Positions 33,737 through 42,745 of a DNA stretch of 64,000 nt are shown here, in pieces. The stretch is from NCBI RefSeq assembly GCF_900113695.1, contig NZ_FOQH01000005.1, positions 186,001 through 250,000 on the forward strand. Direction: 5' to 3'. Positions within the stretch are counted from its first letter, which is position 1. Each line of letters begins with the position of its first letter. Source of the DNA: Albimonas pacifica (GTDB lineage: Bacteria; Pseudomonadota; Alphaproteobacteria; Rhodobacterales; Rhodobacteraceae). A program made the translations under genes and the position numbers. The notes under the pieces are model-generated. The model did not search any database. It was not told the origin of the DNA and saw nothing but the letters and a program-made list of their open reading frames with translations.

Positions 33737-34126
33737 TCAGTCGCGACGCGGGCCGCGGGGGCCGCGATCCCGGCCGCCACGACCGCCGCGGTCGTCACGG
33801 GAATTCTTGGCCTGCAGGACGGCCGACGGGCCTTCCTCGTGCTCCTCGACCTTCACGGTCAGGACGCGCAGGACGTCGTCGTGGAGGCGCATCAGGCGCT
33901 CCATCTCCATGACCGCGGCCGAGGGGCTGTCGGTCTTGAGATAGGCGTAGTGGCCCTTGCGGTTCTTGTTGATCTTGTAGGCGAGGGTCCGCACGCCCCA
34001 GTATTCGGAGCCCTGGACGTCGCCGCCGTTGTCCTTGAGAACCTGGCCGAAGTGCTCGATCAGCCCCTCGGCCTGCGCGTTGGACAGGTCCTGACGCGCG
34101 ATGAAGACGTGCTCGTAGAGCGCCAT
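33737..34126 (-). CDS. rpsF: 30S ribosomal protein S6
   Basis: Binds S18 on the 30S platform; 129 aa. Starts MALYEHVFIARQDLSNAQAEGL, with YWGVRTLAYKINKNRKGHYAYLKTDSP and MRLHDDVLRVLTVKVEEH. The C-terminal tail is Arg/Gly/Asp-rich (DDRGGRGGRDRGPRGPRRD). Start at 34126 is the standard one; the long upstream frame is shadow of fabD. First gene of the operon, divergent from fabD. Confidence 0.97.
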   Translation of the reverse strand: MALYEHVFIARQDLSNAQAEGLIEHFGQVLKDNGGDVQGSEYWGVRTLAYKINKNRKGHYAYLKTDSPSAAVMEMERLMRLHDDVLRVLTVKVEEHEEGPSAVLQAKNSRDDRGGRGGRDRGPRGPRRD

Positions 34127-34333
34127 CTGGTCATCCTTATCTTGTCGACGCTTCAAAATGCGGGGGCGAAGCCTTCCGAAGCCCGCATACGAGAGGCGCG
34201 ACGGCATCCGTTTTCGGAAGGAAGCGCGCGTATCGCCGATTTCGCCGCGGAACGCAAGGCCGGGACGGCGCCGGTTGCGACGCGCAGGCGGGAACGGTAG
34301 AGCGGAGCCGAGGCAGCGATGGGAGGATTTCGC

Positions 34334-35272
34334 GTGCGCGCATTCGTGTTCCCGGGGCAGGGCGCCCAGGCGGTCGGCATGGGCAAGGCCCTGGCCGAGG
34401 CCTATCCGGCGGCGGCGGCCGTCTTCGAGGAAGTCGACGACGCCCTGGGCGAGAAGCTGAGCGCGGTGATCTGGGAGGGTCCGGCCGAGACGCTGACCCT
34501 GACCACCAACGCCCAGCCGGCGCTGATGGCGACCTCGATCGCCGCGATGCGGGCGCTGGAGGCCGAGGGCGTGACCATCGCCGACGCCGCCTTCGTGGCC
34601 GGGCACTCGCTGGGCGAGTATTCGGCCCTGTGCGCCGCGGGCGCGCTGGAGGTGGGCGCGACGGCGAAGCTGCTGCGCCTGCGCGGCGAGGCGATGCAGG
34701 CGGCCTGCGCGCCGGGCGTGGGCGCGATGGCGGCCCTGCTGGGCATCGGCCTCGACGGCGCCCGCCAGGCGGCCGCGGAGGCCGCGCAGGGCGAGGTCTG
34801 CGAGGCGGCCAACGACAACGAGCCCACGCAGGTGGTGATCTCGGGTCACAAGGCGGCGGTGGAGCGCGCGATCGAGGCGGCCAAGGCGCTCGGCGCGAAG
34901 CGGGGCATGCTGCTGCCGGTGAGCGCGCCGTTCCATTGCGCGCTGATGCAGCCCGCCGCCGACAAGATGGCTCAGGCGCTGGCCGAGGTCGCGATCAAGG
35001 CGCCGGCGGTGCCGGTGGTCTCGAACGTGAAGGCCGAGGGCGTCTCGGACCCGGACGAGATCCGCAAACTGCTGGTGGCGCAGGTGACCGGCGCGGTGCG
35101 CTGGCGCGAGGACATCCTGTGGATGCAGTCCCAGGGCGTGACCGAGCTGGTGGAAATCGGCGCGGGCAAGGTGCTGAGCGGGCTCGCGCGGCGCATCGAC
35201 AAGGGGCTGGCGGCGAAGGCCGTAAACGGGCCCGAGGACGCGAAGGCCGTGGCGGCCGAGATCAAGGGATGA
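34334..35272 (+). CDS. fabD: Malonyl-CoA:ACP transacylase
   Basis: Loads malonate onto ACP for fatty acid synthesis, 312 aa. N-terminus (V/M)[19 protein letters not shown], nucleophile Ser92 in [14 protein letters not shown], and His in [13 protein letters not shown]. The start is the GTG at 34334: the ATG 15 bp earlier overlaps the GGGAGGA that is the ribosome site. First gene of fabD-fabG-acpP-fabF-mltG; the stop overlaps fabG. Confidence 0.95.
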   Translation: MRAFVFPGQGAQAVGMGKALAEAYPAAAAVFEEVDDALGEKLSAVIWEGPAETLTLTTNAQPALMATSIAAMRALEAEGVTIADAAFVAGHSLGEYSALCAAGALEVGATAKLLRLRGEAMQAACAPGVGAMAALLGIGLDGARQAAAEAAQGEVCEAANDNEPTQVVISGHKAAVERAIEAAKALGAKRGMLLPVSAPFHCALMQPAADKMAQALAEVAIKAPAVPVVSNVKAEGVSDPDEIRKLLVAQVTGAVRWREDILWMQSQGVTELVEIGAGKVLSGLARRIDKGLAAKAVNGPEDAKAVAAEIKG

Positions 35273-36015
35273 GCGGCATGTTCGATCTGAGCGGCAAGCG
35301 GGCGCTGGTGACCGGCGCCTCGGGCGGCATCGGGGGGGAGATCGCGCGCGCGCTGCACGCGCAGGGCGCGACGGTGGCCCTGTCGGGCACCCGCACCGAG
35401 CCGCTGGAGGCGCTGGCCGCCGAGCTGGGCGAGCGGGCGTTCGTGACGCCCTGCAACCTGAGCGACGCCGCCGCCGTCGAGGCGCTGCCCAAGGCCGCGG
35501 CCGAGGCGATGGGGGGCGTCGACATCCTGGTGAACAACGCCGGCGTCACCCGCGACCAGCTGTTCATGCGCATGTCGGACGAGGACTTCGAGACCGTCCT
35601 GCAGATCAACCTGATGGCGGCCTTCCGTCTCTCGCGCGGGGTGCTGCGCGGGATGATGAAGGCGCGCTGGGGGCGGATCATCTCGGTCACTTCGATCGTG
35701 GGCGTGACCGGCAACCCGGGGCAGGGGAACTATGCCGCCTCGAAGGCCGGGCTGATCGGCATGTCCAAGAGCCTGGCGGCAGAGGTCGCGAGCCGGGGCG
35801 TCACCGTCAACTGCATCGCGCCCGGCTTCATCGCGACCGCGATGACCGAGAAGCTGCCCGACGCCCAGAAGGAGAAGCTGCTGGCCGGCATCCCCGCGGG
35901 TCGCATGGGCACGGCGCAGGAAATCGCCTCGGCGGCGGTGTATCTGGCCTCTTCCGAGGCCGGTTACACGACCGGCGCGACCTTGCATGTCAACGGCGGC
36001 ATGGCGATGATCTGA
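35269..36015 (+). CDS. fabG: 3-oxoacyl-ACP reductase
   Basis: NADPH-dependent reductase of fatty acid elongation, 248 aa short-chain dehydrogenase. Cofactor motif [21 protein letters not shown], catalytic Ser142, Tyr155 and Lys159 (YAASK), and the C-terminal [20 protein letters not shown] at 35269 overlaps the fabD stop (ATGA); a second ATG three codons in is also possible. Confidence 0.97.
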   Translation: MSGMFDLSGKRALVTGASGGIGGEIARALHAQGATVALSGTRTEPLEALAAELGERAFVTPCNLSDAAAVEALPKAAAEAMGGVDILVNNAGVTRDQLFMRMSDEDFETVLQINLMAAFRLSRGVLRGMMKARWGRIISVTSIVGVTGNPGQGNYAASKAGLIGMSKSLAAEVASRGVTVNCIAPGFIATAMTEKLPDAQKEKLLAGIPAGRMGTAQEIASAAVYLASSEAGYTTGATLHVNGGMAMI

Positions 36016-36056
36016 GGTCTTGGGGCGGCGGCCCGGAGGCCGCCGGAGGGGGGCGA

Positions 36057-36090
36057 TTCATTGTTGCCACCCCCGGCCGCTATGATATAG
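36057..36090 (+). promoter_or_regulatory. Possible acpP promoter
   Basis: TTCATT or TTGTTG (36057-36066) with TATGAT/ATATAG (36081-36090) at 18-bp spacing forms a plausible sigma-70 site in the 206-bp fabG-acpP gap, which also has a GGCGGC/GCCGCC hairpin just before. acpP commonly has its own promoter; strength here is unknown. Confidence 0.4.
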
Positions 36091-36221
36091 CCGCCCCACA
36101 AGCGACGGACCGGACCCCCGGCCCGTCGAACAGGTTTCCGGCCCGAGGCGTCCTTGCCGAGGGACGCGATCAAGGGACGACAGGGCCCTCAGACAGGGCC
36201 AAGAGGAGTGAGGATTCTCGC

Positions 36222-36461
36222 ATGAGCGACATCGCCGAGCGCGTTAAGAAGATCGTCGTCGAGCACCTGTCCGTCGAAGAGGACAAGGTCACCGAGAGCG
36301 CCAGCTTCATCGACGATCTGGGCGCAGACTCGCTCGACACCGTCGAGCTGGTCATGGCCTTCGAGGAAGAGTTCGGGATCGAGATCCCCGACGACGCCGC
36401 CGAGACCATCCAGACGGTCGGCGACGCCGTGAAGTTCATCTCCGAGAACGCCGCGAGCTGA
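36222..36461 (+). CDS. acpP: Acyl carrier protein
   Basis: Carries the growing acyl chain on a phosphopantetheine arm; 79 aa, acidic, four-helix. The attachment site is Ser37 in [21 protein letters not shown]. The start is supported by AAGAGGAG upstream. Located between fabG and fabF as in most proteobacteria. Confidence 0.98.
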   Translation: MSDIAERVKKIVVEHLSVEEDKVTESASFIDDLGADSLDTVELVMAFEEEFGIEIPDDAAETIQTVGDAVKFISENAAS

Positions 36462-36467
36462 TCGGAT

Positions 36468-36498
36468 CGCTCCCGGACCGATGACGGTTTCGGGAGCG
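36468..36498 (+). terminator. Hairpin between acpP and fabF
   Basis: CGCTCCCG-g-ACCG-ATGA-CGGT-tt-CGGGAGCG folds into a two-part stem 7 bp past the acpP stop, followed by TCGCTTGCT. It probably attenuates transcription so that acpP is made in excess of fabF. Confidence 0.65.
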
Positions 36499-36559
36499 TC
36501 GCTTGCTAAAGGCGCCGGGGCGCGGCTAGGGTCGCGCCCGGAAACTCAAGAATTTACGG

Positions 36560-37834
36560 ATGGAGCAGCGCGTGAGGCGGGTCGTCGTCACCGGCTTGGG
36601 CTTGCTGACGCCGCTTGGCTGCGGCGTCGAGGAGACCTGGTCGCGTCTGGTCGCGGGGAAATCCGGCGCCGGAAAGATCAAGTATTTCGATGCCAGCCAT
36701 CTGCCGGCCCAGGTCGCCTGCGAAATTCCGCTGGGCGACGGCACCGACGGCACGTGGAATCCCGACGACTGGGTGCCCGCGAAGGACCGTCGCAAGGTCG
36801 ACCGCTTCATCACCTACGCGATGACCGCCGCCGAACAGGCCGTGCGGGACGCCGACTGGATGCCCGAGGACGAGGCCGAGCGGAAGCGCACCGGCGTCCT
36901 GATCGGCTCGGGCATCGGCGGCGTCGAGAGCATCGCCGAGGCCGCCATCACGTTGAAGGAAAAGGGTCCGCGCCGGATCTCGCCCTTCTTCATTCCGGGC
37001 GCGCTGATCAACCTGTGCTCCGGCCAGGTGTCGATCAAATACGGCTTCAAGGGTCCCAACCACGCGGTGGTGACGGCCTGTTCGACGGGCGCGCACGCCA
37101 TCGGCGACGCGGCCCGGCTGATCCGCTACGGCGACGCCGACGTGATGATCGCCGGCGGCTCCGAGAGCCCGGTCTGCGAGATCGGGGTCGCGGGCTTCTG
37201 CGCCTGCAAGGCGCTCTCCACCGGCTTCAACGACACGCCCGAGAAGGCCTCGCGTCCCTATGACAAGGACCGCGACGGCTTCGTCATGGGCGAGGGCGCG
37301 GGGATCGTCGTGCTCGAGGAATACGAGCACGCCAAGGCCCGCGGCGCGAAGATCTACGCCGAGGTGCTGGGCTACGGCCTGTCGGGCGACGCCTATCACA
37401 TCACCTCGCCGTCGCCGGACGGGGACGGGGGCTTCCGCTCCATGTCCGCGGCGCTGGAGAATGCGGGGCTGACGGCGGCCGATATCGACTACGTCAACGC
37501 GCACGGCACCTCGACGCCGCTGGGCGACGAGATCGAGCTGGGCGCGGTGACGCGGCTGCTGGGCGAGCACGCCTCGAAGGTGACGATGAGCTCGACCAAG
37601 TCGGCGATCGGCCACCTGCTGGGCGCGGCCGGCGCGGTCGAGGCGATCTTCTGCGCGCTCGCGATCCGCGACCAGGTCGCGCCGCCGACGCTGAACCTCG
37701 AGAACCCTTCGGTGGAGACGGCGATCGACCTCGCCCCCGGCGTCGCGCGCAAGCGCGAGATCAGGGTGGCGCTCTCGAATTCGTTCGGGTTCGGCGGCAC
37801 CAACGCCTCGCTGATCCTCGGGCAGATGGACTGA
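36560..37834 (+). CDS. fabF: 3-oxoacyl-ACP synthase II
   Basis: KAS II elongation enzyme, 424 aa. Starts [20 protein letters not shown]; catalytic Cys174 ([12 protein letters not shown]), with His in [12 protein letters not shown] and in [17 protein letters not shown]. The C-terminus reads [19 protein letters not shown]. Housekeeping copy in the fab operon; a diverged paralogue lies at 30.6-32.0 kb. Confidence 0.97.
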   Translation: MEQRVRRVVVTGLGLLTPLGCGVEETWSRLVAGKSGAGKIKYFDASHLPAQVACEIPLGDGTDGTWNPDDWVPAKDRRKVDRFITYAMTAAEQAVRDADWMPEDEAERKRTGVLIGSGIGGVESIAEAAITLKEKGPRRISPFFIPGALINLCSGQVSIKYGFKGPNHAVVTACSTGAHAIGDAARLIRYGDADVMIAGGSESPVCEIGVAGFCACKALSTGFNDTPEKASRPYDKDRDGFVMGEGAGIVVLEEYEHAKARGAKIYAEVLGYGLSGDAYHITSPSPDGDGGFRSMSAALENAGLTAADIDYVNAHGTSTPLGDEIELGAVTRLLGEHASKVTMSSTKSAIGHLLGAAGAVEAIFCALAIRDQVAPPTLNLENPSVETAIDLAPGVARKREIRVALSNSFGFGGTNASLILGQMD

Positions 37835-37841
37835 TCGCGGC

Positions 37842-38840
37842 ATGCGCCACGTCGCGGCGAATGCGCTGACGATCTTCATCGTTCTGGGAGTGATCCTCGC
37901 GGGGGTCATCGGCTGGGGCGTGAACCAGTGGACCGGCGAGGGCCCCGCGCAGGCGCCGGTCCAGGTGATGGTGCCCTCGGGCGCCAACCTGACCCGGACA
38001 TCCGAGATCCTGGAAGAGGCGGGCGTCATCTCCGACGCGCGCATCTTCCGGCTGGGCGCGCGCTACGAGAAGCTCGGCTCGCGCATCCAGGCGGGCGAGT
38101 TCCTGATGCCGGCGGGCATCTCGATGCACGACGCCATGCAGTGCGTGGTCGACCAGTCCACCTGCGAGCGGGTGACCTACCGGATCACCGTGGTCGAGGG
38201 CTCGACCGTGTGGCAGGTGGTCCAGCAGATCGAGGCGATGGACGTGCTGACCGGCGAGATCGCCGAGATGCCGGCCGAGGGCACGCTGGCCCCCGAGACC
38301 TACCAGGTGAACCGCGGCGACACGCGCCAGGGGCTGATCGGCAGGATGCAGGCGGCGCAGGCCCGGATCCTGGACGAGGCCTGGGCGAACCGGGCCGAGG
38401 ACCTTCCGATCTCGAACAAGGCGGAGGCGCTGATCCTCGCCTCGCTGATCGAGAAGGAGACCGGGATCCCGGAGGAGCGCGGGGCGGTGGCCTCGGTCTT
38501 CGAGAACCGGCTGAAGCGGCGGATGAAGCTGCAGACCGACCCGGCGGTGATCTATGGCGTGACCGAGGGCAAGGCGCCCCTGGGCCGGGGCCTTCGGCGC
38601 AGCGAGCTGGACGCGCCGACGCCGTGGAACACCTACGTCATCCCCGGCCTGCCGGAGACGCCGATCGCCAACCCGGGGCGCGCCTCGATCGAAGCGGCGG
38701 TGAACCCGGAGGAGACGGATTTCCTGTATTTCGTCGCCGACGGAACTGGCGGGCACGCATTCGGGCGGACCCTGGCGGAGCACAACCGCAACGTTGCGCG
38801 ATGGCGGCAGATCGAGCGGCAGCGGAACGGATCGGACTGA
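37842..38840 (+). CDS. mltG: Endolytic transglycosylase MltG
   Basis: A 332-aa inner-membrane enzyme that cuts nascent glycan strands and sets their length. One N-terminal membrane segment (residues 8-28), a LysM-like region, then the YceG domain with the catalytic Glu in LASLIEKETGIPEERG (about residue 205), VFENRLKRRMKLQTDPAVIYG and the C-terminal FGRTLAEHNRNVARWRQ. Starts 7 bp after fabF. The GTA cluster begins 162 bp downstream. Confidence 0.95.
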   Translation: MRHVAANALTIFIVLGVILAGVIGWGVNQWTGEGPAQAPVQVMVPSGANLTRTSEILEEAGVISDARIFRLGARYEKLGSRIQAGEFLMPAGISMHDAMQCVVDQSTCERVTYRITVVEGSTVWQVVQQIEAMDVLTGEIAEMPAEGTLAPETYQVNRGDTRQGLIGRMQAAQARILDEAWANRAEDLPISNKAEALILASLIEKETGIPEERGAVASVFENRLKRRMKLQTDPAVIYGVTEGKAPLGRGLRRSELDAPTPWNTYVIPGLPETPIANPGRASIEAAVNPEETDFLYFVADGTGGHAFGRTLAEHNRNVARWRQIERQRNGSD

Positions 38841-38875
38841 CCCGAGCGGACGGCGCGCAACCTGGAATTTAGCGA

Positions 38876-38904
38876 TTGACATCGCGGGCGCTCTCAGGTA
38901 GAAA
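38876..38904 (+). promoter_or_regulatory. Sigma-70-like promoter upstream of the GTA cluster
   Basis: TTGACA (38876-38881), 17-bp spacer, TAGAAA (38899-38904). The -35 is a perfect consensus, rare in this GC-rich DNA. Transcription would start near 38911, about 20 bp before a strong terminator. Confidence 0.6.
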
Positions 38905-38910
38905 GAGAGC

Positions 38911-38968
38911 ACGCTGGGACAAGCAGGCGAAAAGGGCTCCCGACCGATCGGTCGCGGAGCCCTTTTCG
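38911..38968 (+). ncRNA. Candidate short transcript (leader or sRNA) ahead of the GTA
   Basis: The span between the predicted start of the 38876 promoter and the end of the terminator at 38966 would give an RNA of about 58 nt, most of it hairpin. It could be a small RNA or a terminated leader of GTA g1. Entirely inferred from the promoter/terminator spacing. Confidence 0.35.
38930..38966 (+). terminator. Strong bidirectional terminator between mltG and GTA g1
   Basis: AAAAGGGCTCC (38930-38940) pairs with GGAGCCCTTTT (38956-38966), with an inner GACCGATCGGTC palindrome. It ends the fab-mltG transcript and lies between the promoter at 38876 and g1 at 39003. Confidence 0.85.
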
Positions 38969-39002
38969 TTGCGGGCGGATCAGGGTCGACGAGGGAGACC
39001 CG

Positions 39003-39344
39003 ATGAACCGCGATGACCATGCGCCCGACCCCCTGGGCGATCTCCAGACCGCGCACCGGACCTTTCTGCGGCTTCACGGCCTGCTGCTGAGGCGGATCGA
39101 CCAGTTCGCCCTGGCGATGGAGGAGGCCGGGATCTCGGAGGAGGTCGAGGACGGGGCCCGGGCGAAGAAGATGGCGGAGGAGATCACGCGCCTCCAGTCC
39201 GCCATCGCCACCCTGTGCAGATGCGAGGACAAGCTTGTCGCAGACATCGAAAAGCGGGGACGACGCGGCGACGGGGACGTGGACCTCGACGCCGCCAGAC
39301 GGGAGATCCTGGGCGAGCTGGCTCGCCTCTCTGGACGAGACTGA
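39003..39344 (+). CDS. GTA g1, small terminase-like protein
   Basis: A 113-aa helical, charged protein (LQTAHRTFLRLHGLLLRRIDQFALAMEEAGI, then a KMAEEITRLQSAIATLCRCEDKL coiled coil). In R. capsulatus the g1 product is the DNA-packaging small terminase. AGGGAG precedes the ATG. Its 3' end overlaps the likely g2 start region by about 110 bp. Confidence 0.85.
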   Translation: MNRDDHAPDPLGDLQTAHRTFLRLHGLLLRRIDQFALAMEEAGISEEVEDGARAKKMAEEITRLQSAIATLCRCEDKLVADIEKRGRRGDGDVDLDAARREILGELARLSGRD

Positions 39345-40623
39345 GCGGCGACGCTTCGTCGAGGGGCTGAGCGACGGGGCGGCGGCGGCGATGCGCTGGA
39401 CCTTCGAGGTCTGGCGCCTGGCGGGGCACCAGTCGCCGCCGCCGGGGGGCTGGCGGACCTGGGTGATCCTGGGGGGCCGCGGCGCGGGCAAGACCCGCGC
39501 CGGGGCCGAATGGGTGCGGTCCCTGGTCGAGGGGGGGACGCCGTTGGCGGCAGGGGCGAGATCGCGCCTGGCCCTCGTCGGCGAAACCTTCGACCAGGTC
39601 CGCGAGGTGATGATCGAGGGGCCCTCGGGCATCAGGGCCTGCTCGCCCCCCGATCGACGGCCTGAGTGGGTGGCGACCCGCCGCCTGCTGCGCTGGCCCA
39701 ACGGGGCGGAGGCGCAGGCCTTCTCGGCCAGCCAGCCGGAGGCGCTGCGCGGCCCCCAGTTCGACGCCGCCTGGTGCGACGAGCTGGCCAAGTGGCGGCG
39801 CGGGGCGGCGACCTGGGACAACCTCGGACTGGGGTTGCGGCTGGGGGAGGCGCCGCAGGCGCTGGTGACGACGACGCCCCGCCGCACGCCGCTGCTCAAG
39901 CGGCTGCTGGAGGCGGGCGACACCGTGGTGACCCGCGCGCCGACCGAGGCGAACGCGGCGAACCTAGCGCCGGAATTCCTCGCCGCGATGGAGCGGCAGT
40001 TCGGCCAGACCGGCTTCGCCCGGCAGGAGCTGGGCGGAGAGCTGCTGGACGACGTGGAGGGCGCGCTGTGGTCGCGCGCCGCTCTGGATGCCGGGCGGGC
40101 CGCGAAGGCGCCGCCGCTGGCGCGGATCGTGGTGGCGGTGGACCCCGCCGCGACCTCGGGGGCCTCGGCGGACAGCTGCGGCATGGTCGTGGCGGGGATC
40201 TGCGCCGAGGGCGTGGTCTGGGTGCTGGCCGACCTGACGGTGCAGGGGGCGGCTCCGCTGGCCTGGGCCCGAAGGGCGGTCGACGCCTACCACGAATGGC
40301 AGGCCGACCGGGTGGTGGCCGAGGTGAACCAGGGCGGCGAGATGGTCGAGGCCCTGATCCGCCAGCTGGACCCGGAGATCGCCTACACGGGGGTGAGCGC
40401 GTCGCGCGGGAAACTGGCGCGGGCCGAGCCCGCGGCGATGGCCTACGAGCGCGGCCTGGTCCGGCATGTCGGGAGCTTCCCGCAGCTCGAGGACCAGATG
40501 TGCGCCTTCGGCCCGAAGCGCGACCCGCGCGAGGGCAGCCCCGACCGCGTCGACGCCCTGGTCTGGGCGGTGACCGAGCTGCGCAAGGGCGAGGATGCGC
40601 GCCCGCGGGTGCGGCGGATCTGA
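39235..40623 (+). CDS. GTA g2, large terminase (packaging ATPase/nuclease)
   Basis: Up to 462 aa. Walker A WVILGGRGAGKTRAGAEWVR (about residue 79), Walker B region FDAAWCDELAKW, coupling TTTPRRTP, and a C-terminal RuvC-like nuclease with VAVDPAATSGASADSCGMVV and a late SPDRVDALVWAV. It pumps DNA into GTA heads. No ATG or GTG exists before the conserved SWASWLASLDETERRRFVEGL; the only upstream candidate is TTG at 39235, which would overlap g1 by 110 bp. The exact start is uncertain. Confidence 0.92.
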   Translation: MSQTSKSGDDAATGTWTSTPPDGRSWASWLASLDETERRRFVEGLSDGAAAAMRWTFEVWRLAGHQSPPPGGWRTWVILGGRGAGKTRAGAEWVRSLVEGGTPLAAGARSRLALVGETFDQVREVMIEGPSGIRACSPPDRRPEWVATRRLLRWPNGAEAQAFSASQPEALRGPQFDAAWCDELAKWRRGAATWDNLGLGLRLGEAPQALVTTTPRRTPLLKRLLEAGDTVVTRAPTEANAANLAPEFLAAMERQFGQTGFARQELGGELLDDVEGALWSRAALDAGRAAKAPPLARIVVAVDPAATSGASADSCGMVVAGICAEGVVWVLADLTVQGAAPLAWARRAVDAYHEWQADRVVAEVNQGGEMVEALIRQLDPEIAYTGVSASRGKLARAEPAAMAYERGLVRHVGSFPQLEDQMCAFGPKRDPREGSPDRVDALVWAVTELRKGEDARPRVRRI

Positions 40624-40667
40624 AGCGCCCGGGCGGGGCGTCAGCTGACAAGCAAGGGAGAAGGCCG

Positions 40668-41861
40668 ATGGCTTTCAATTGGTTGCGAAGCGCGGCCGAA
40701 ACCTCGCCTGCGCGCCAGGCGGCGCCGACCGAGGCCAAGGCCTCGGCCGTGGGCGCGGCGGTGGCCTGGGCCACGACGGGGCGGGCGGCGTGGTCGCCGC
40801 GGGATTCGGTGAGCCTGGCGCGCAACGGCTTCGGGCGGAACGTGATCGGCTTCCGCTGCGTGCGGATGGTGGCCGAGGCGGCGGCGGCGGTGCCGATGAT
40901 CCTCTCGGACGGGGTGCGCCGGCTGGACGTCCACCCCGCCGCCCATCTGCTGGAGCGGCCCAACCCCGGCCAGGTCCGCGCGGCGTTCCTCGAGAGCGTC
41001 TATGGCCACCTGCTGCTGTCGGGCGATGCGTTCGTGGAGGCGGCGGGGACGCTGGCCTCGGGCCTGCCGGCGGAGCTTTACGCGCTGCGTCCGGACCGGA
41101 TGCGGGTGATCCCCGGGGCGGACGGCTGGCCGGAGGCCTACGAGTATGCGGTCGGCGCCAAGAAGGTGCGGTTCGACATGTCGCCCGAGGCGCAGCCGAT
41201 CCTGCATCTGAAGACCTTCCATCCGCTGGACGATCACTACGGGATGGCGCCGATGGAGGCCGCGATGGCCTCGGTGGACATCCATAATTCGGCCGGAGGG
41301 TGGTCGAAGGCGCTGCTGGACAACGCGGCCCGGCCCTCGGGCGCCATCGTCTACCGGGCGGCCGACGGCGGCACGATGACCGAGAGCCAGTATCGCCGCC
41401 TGGTCGAGGAGCTGGAGGAGAACCACCAGGGCGCGCGCAACGCCGGGCGGCCGATGCTGCTGGAGGGCGGGCTCGACTGGAAGCCGATGGGGTTCAGCCC
41501 CTCGGACATGGAGTTCCTGCAGACCAAGACGGCGGCGGCGCGCGACATCGCCATCGCCTTCGGCGTGCCGCCGATGCTGCTGGGGATCCCGGGCGACGCG
41601 ACCTATGCGAACTACCAGGAGGCCAACCGCGCCTTCTATCGCCAGACGGTGCTGCCGCTGGTGAGCAAGGTGGCGGCGGGGTTCGCGGCCTGGCTGTCGG
41701 CGCAGGCCGGGGAGCCGATCGTGCTGAAGCCCGATCTCGACGCCCTGCCGGCGCTGGCGCCGGAGCGCGAGGCGCTGTGGCGGCGGGTGACCGAGGCCGA
41801 TTTCCTCAGCGAGGACGAGAAGCGCGCGATGCTGGGGCTTCCCCCGGGCGGCGCGCGATGA
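40668..41861 (+). CDS. GTA g3, portal protein (HK97/phage portal family)
   Basis: A 397-aa portal that forms the dodecameric DNA gate of the head. Features: GFGRNVIGFRCVRMVAEAAAAVP, LLERPNPGQVRAAFLESVYGHLLLSGDAFVE, and the C-terminal DIAIAFGVPPMLLGIPGDATYANYQEANRAFYRQTVLPL signature. Preceded by GGGAGAAGG. Its stop overlaps g3.5. Confidence 0.95.
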   Translation: MAFNWLRSAAETSPARQAAPTEAKASAVGAAVAWATTGRAAWSPRDSVSLARNGFGRNVIGFRCVRMVAEAAAAVPMILSDGVRRLDVHPAAHLLERPNPGQVRAAFLESVYGHLLLSGDAFVEAAGTLASGLPAELYALRPDRMRVIPGADGWPEAYEYAVGAKKVRFDMSPEAQPILHLKTFHPLDDHYGMAPMEAAMASVDIHNSAGGWSKALLDNAARPSGAIVYRAADGGTMTESQYRRLVEELEENHQGARNAGRPMLLEGGLDWKPMGFSPSDMEFLQTKTAAARDIAIAFGVPPMLLGIPGDATYANYQEANRAFYRQTVLPLVSKVAAGFAAWLSAQAGEPIVLKPDLDALPALAPEREALWRRVTEADFLSEDEKRAMLGLPPGGAR

Positions 41862-42115
41862 ACCGGAGCTCTCTGCGGTCCCAGGGCTCGGGGTCCCGAT
41901 ACCTCTACGAGCCGTTCGACAGCGCCCACGCGCGCATCGAAGCGCTGGAGCGGGTGCTGGACGAACGCTGGGCGGCGCTGGAGCTGTCTCTGAAGAAGAT
42001 CGACGAGACCGTTGATCGGCTTGAGAAACGGCTTTGGGTCGCGGTGTTCGGCGTGGCCACGGCGATGCTGGGGCAGCTGGTCTCGGTCGTGATGGACGGC
42101 CGGTTTCATCCCTGA
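41858..42115 (+). CDS. GTA g3.5, coiled-coil membrane protein
   Basis: An 85-aa protein: a heptad-like coiled coil (residues 22-58: ARIEALERVLDERWAALELS and on) followed by one membrane helix (WVAVFGVATAMLGQLVSVVM). This resembles XhlA-like phage proteins. It is a normal member of Rhodobacterales GTA clusters; its role is not known. A part in membrane association or lysis is possible. ATGA overlap with g3. Confidence 0.8.
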   Translation: MNRSSLRSQGSGSRYLYEPFDSAHARIEALERVLDERWAALELSLKKIDETVDRLEKRLWVAVFGVATAMLGQLVSVVMDGRFHP

Positions 42116-42127
42116 GGGGGGTCCGAG

Positions 42128-42694
42128 ATGACCTACGGATCGAACTCCGCCCGGCAACTGCCTGGGTTGGAGACGAAATTCGTCGCCTTCGACCAGGTGG
42201 CGACGGTGGCCGACGACGGGCGGATCGAGGGCTACGCCTCGCTGTTCGGGATCGCGGACGCCTCCGGCGACGTGGTCGAGGAGGGCGCTTTCGAGGCGAG
42301 CCTCCGGCGGATGCGGGAGGCGGGACGCTCGGTGAAGCTGTTGTGGCAGCACGATCCGGGCGAGCCGATCGGCGTCTGGGACCTGGTGCGCGAGGACGGC
42401 CGGGGGCTGCGCGTCTCGGGCCGGCTGATGACCGAGGTGCGGCGCGGCGCGGAAGCGCTGGCGCTGCTGCGCGCGGGGGCGGTGGACGGCCTGTCCATCG
42501 GCTACCGCGCGGTGAAGGCGGGACGGACGCCCCAGGGCGGCCGCTCGTTGCTGGAGGTGGATCTGTGGGAGGTCTCGTTGGTGACCTTCCCGATGCTGCC
42601 CGAAGCGCGCGCGTCGGCGGCCGTGGCCGACGGCGACGAGGATGCGTTCGAGGCCGCCCTGGCCGAGGCGCTGAGCGAGGCGCGGGGCCGCTGA
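42128..42694 (+). CDS. GTA g4, HK97-type prohead protease
   Basis: A 188-aa serine protease that matures the capsid. Motifs: IEGYASLFGIADASGDVVEEGAFE, then VKLLWQHDPGEPIGVW (catalytic His) and AVDGLSIGYRAVKA (catalytic Ser). Starts 12 bp after g3.5 and precedes the capsid gene. Confidence 0.93.
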   Translation: MTYGSNSARQLPGLETKFVAFDQVATVADDGRIEGYASLFGIADASGDVVEEGAFEASLRRMREAGRSVKLLWQHDPGEPIGVWDLVREDGRGLRVSGRLMTEVRRGAEALALLRAGAVDGLSIGYRAVKAGRTPQGGRSLLEVDLWEVSLVTFPMLPEARASAAVADGDEDAFEAALAEALSEARGR

Positions 42695-42745
42695 AGCGGC
42701 GCATCGCGGCGAACCTGACGATCTATGGATGAAGGAATATCCAGG

